A stretch of DNA of 64,000 nt. Origin: Bacillus sp. FJAT-28004. Lineage in GTDB: Bacteria > Bacillota > Bacilli > Paenibacillales > Paenibacillaceae. Made by a program: the position numbers and the translations under genes. Positions 62,911 through 64,000 of this stretch are shown here, one piece after another. The notes beneath the pieces were generated by a model. That model was not told the origin of the DNA and did not search any database. It saw only the letters and a list, made by a program, of their open reading frames with translations. The first letter of the stretch is position 1. Every line of letters begins with the position of its first letter. The stretch is taken from contig NZ_LGHP01000001.1 in NCBI RefSeq assembly GCF_001280845.1, positions 2,318,435-2,382,434 of the forward strand. Reading direction: 5' to 3'.

Positions 62911-64000
62911 ATGAGTTTGTTAACAGTTGAGCAATTATCACATACGTTCGGAGATCGTGTACTTTTTAAAAATGTATCCTTTCGTTTGTTGGACGGGGAG
63001 CATGTTGGCCTAGTTGGAGCGAACGGCACAGGCAAATCAACGCTGATGAATATTTTAACAGGCAAGCTGCTTAAAGACGAAGGAAAAGTCGAATGGACAC
63101 CGCGTGTTCGTTACGGATACTTGGATCAGCACACGAAGCTTGAAGCAGGCAAAACGATCCGCGACGTGCTGAAGGATGCGTTTTTACCTTTGCTGCTATT
63201 GGAAGAAGAGCTAAATAACATTGCAGCTCAAATGGGCGATGCAGATTCAGATCAATTGGATGAGCTGCTATCGCGGATGGGCGAAATTCAAGAAGAGCTG
63301 GAGATTGGCGATTTCTATTTAATCGATGTAAAAGTAGATGAGATGGCAAACGGGCTAGGTCTTAATGCGATCGGACTTGATCGAGACGTTACCGCACTTA
63401 GCGGTGGTCAGCGGACAAAGGTGCTATTAGCTAAGCTGCTCCTTGAGAAACCAGGTGTTCTTTTGCTCGATGAGCCTACGAACTATTTGGATGAAGAGCA
63501 TATCAATTGGTTGACCAATTACTTGAAAAACTACCCGCATGCGTTTGTTCTTATTTCGCATGAAACGAGTTTTATGAATCAAGTCGTCAACGTTATTTAT
63601 CATCTTGAATTTACGAAGCTGACGCGCTATTCGGCCAATTATGATAAGTTTCTTGAAATGGCTGATTTGAACAAGGCTCAGCACATCGACGCTTACGAGA
63701 AGCAAAAGGATTTCATTAAGAAACAAGAGGATTTTATTCAAAAAAATAAAGCGCGCGCTTCGACATCTGGACGTGCTAAGAGTCGTGAGAAGCAGCTCGA
63801 TCGTATAGACCGTATCGATAAACCGGAAGAAGCAGCAAAACCAACATTTAGTTTTAAAGAGTCGAGAACGAGCGGCAAGACTGTTTTTGAAGCAGAAGGC
63901 ATGGTGATCGGCTACAACAGACCACTTTTGCCTAAGATGGATATGGTCATTGAACGCGGTGATAAGATTGCTATCGTTGGCTGCAATGGCGTTGGTAAAT
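62911..64000 (+). CDS. ABC-F family ATP-binding protein, N-terminal part (cut by window edge)
   Basis: The frame is open from the ATG at 62911 to the window end (363 codons seen). Tandem-ATPase ABC-F architecture: first domain with Walker A GANGTGKST (36–44), signature LSGGQRTK and Walker B VLLLDEPTNYLD. A charged helical linker (DAYEKQKDFIKKQEDFIQKNK, then GRAKSREKQLDRI) follows, and the second ATPase domain begins (ERGDKIAIVGCNGVGK). No membrane segments. ABC-F proteins act on ribosomes (translation factors or antibiotic protection) or, as Uup, in DNA metabolism. The sequence resembles housekeeping YkpA-like members. A GGAG site lies 10 nt before the ATG. Confidence 0.92.
   Translation, partial: MSLLTVEQLSHTFGDRVLFKNVSFRLLDGEHVGLVGANGTGKSTLMNILTGKLLKDEGKVEWTPRVRYGYLDQHTKLEAGKTIRDVLKDAFLPLLLLEEELNNIAAQMGDADSDQLDELLSRMGEIQEELEIGDFYLIDVKVDEMANGLGLNAIGLDRDVTALSGGQRTKVLLAKLLLEKPGVLLLDEPTNYLDEEHINWLTNYLKNYPHAFVLISHETSFMNQVVNVIYHLEFTKLTRYSANYDKFLEMADLNKAQHIDAYEKQKDFIKKQEDFIQKNKARASTSGRAKSREKQLDRIDRIDKPEEAAKPTFSFKESRTSGKTVFEAEGMVIGYNRPLLPKMDMVIERGDKIAIVGCNGVGK

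Overview
The window looks like chromosome from a spore-forming member of the Bacillota, most likely Paenibacillus or a close relative. The evidence is spore genes (cotE, spoVK, a YjcZ-type micropeptide), three Bacillus-type conserved blocks (cotE–mutS–mutL–miaA–hfq, spoVK–hflX–ynbB–glnR–glnA, lexA–yneA–ynzC), strong GGAGG ribosome binding sites with frequent TTG/GTG starts, and a YesMN-type sugar-uptake locus. I saw no rRNA, tRNA, prophage, transposase or CRISPR array. Genus assignment and all family names come from reading the proteins, not from database searches.

Layout. 1–3.7 kb: a partial Tim44-like membrane protein, DUF309 protein, beta-carbonic anhydrase with a HesB-like protein, and an M32 carboxypeptidase. 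3.8–7.6 kb: an SsuABC/ThiXYZ-type ABC importer and an aromatic-acid-exporter-like protein. 7.6–11.6 kb: a repeat-rich, sporulation-associated stretch with a five-unit ~99-bp array, cotE behind a sigma-E-like promoter, a GC-rich amidoligase-like gene, and a 212-bp tandem array. 11.6–28.9 kb: DNA mismatch repair (mutSL), tRNA/RNA functions (RsmJ-like methyltransferase, miaA, hfq), a class A penicillin-binding protein, a cyclophilin lipoprotein, DUF402 and YdcF proteins, spoVK, hflX, ynbB and the glnRA nitrogen operon. 29–39 kb: small enzymes, then the SOS block in which lexA and yneA share an intergenic region with four LexA-box-like sites; a MacB/YknXYZ-like export system lies between yneA and ynzC. 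36–50.9 kb: an aldo/keto reductase, HAD phosphatases, mtnD next to metH, RNase Z, an orphan sdpRI pair, the mrfAB repair operon with a small ORF locked between its two genes, an Fpg-family protein lacking its usual catalytic residues, and a small receiver-like protein. 50.9–52.2 kb: no convincing gene but a large composite inverted-repeat element. 52.2–64 kb: an FtsJ-like methyltransferase, a two-component system plus ABC sugar importer plus GH105 hydrolase (pectin/rhamnogalacturonan fragment use), a Ser/Thr kinase fused to a MinD-like domain, and the start of an ABC-F protein.

How parts fit together: DNA maintenance is unusually well represented (MutS, MutL, LexA/YneA, MrfA/MrfB, an Fpg relative). 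The strongest candidates for something undescribed are the 1.3-kb inverted-repeat element at 50.9–52.2 kb, the hairpin-conserving ~99-bp array next to cotE, the 212-bp array before mutS, the 43-codon ORF joined by ATGA overlaps on both sides in mrfAB, the Fpg homologue without its N-terminal proline, and the kinase–MinD-like fusion.
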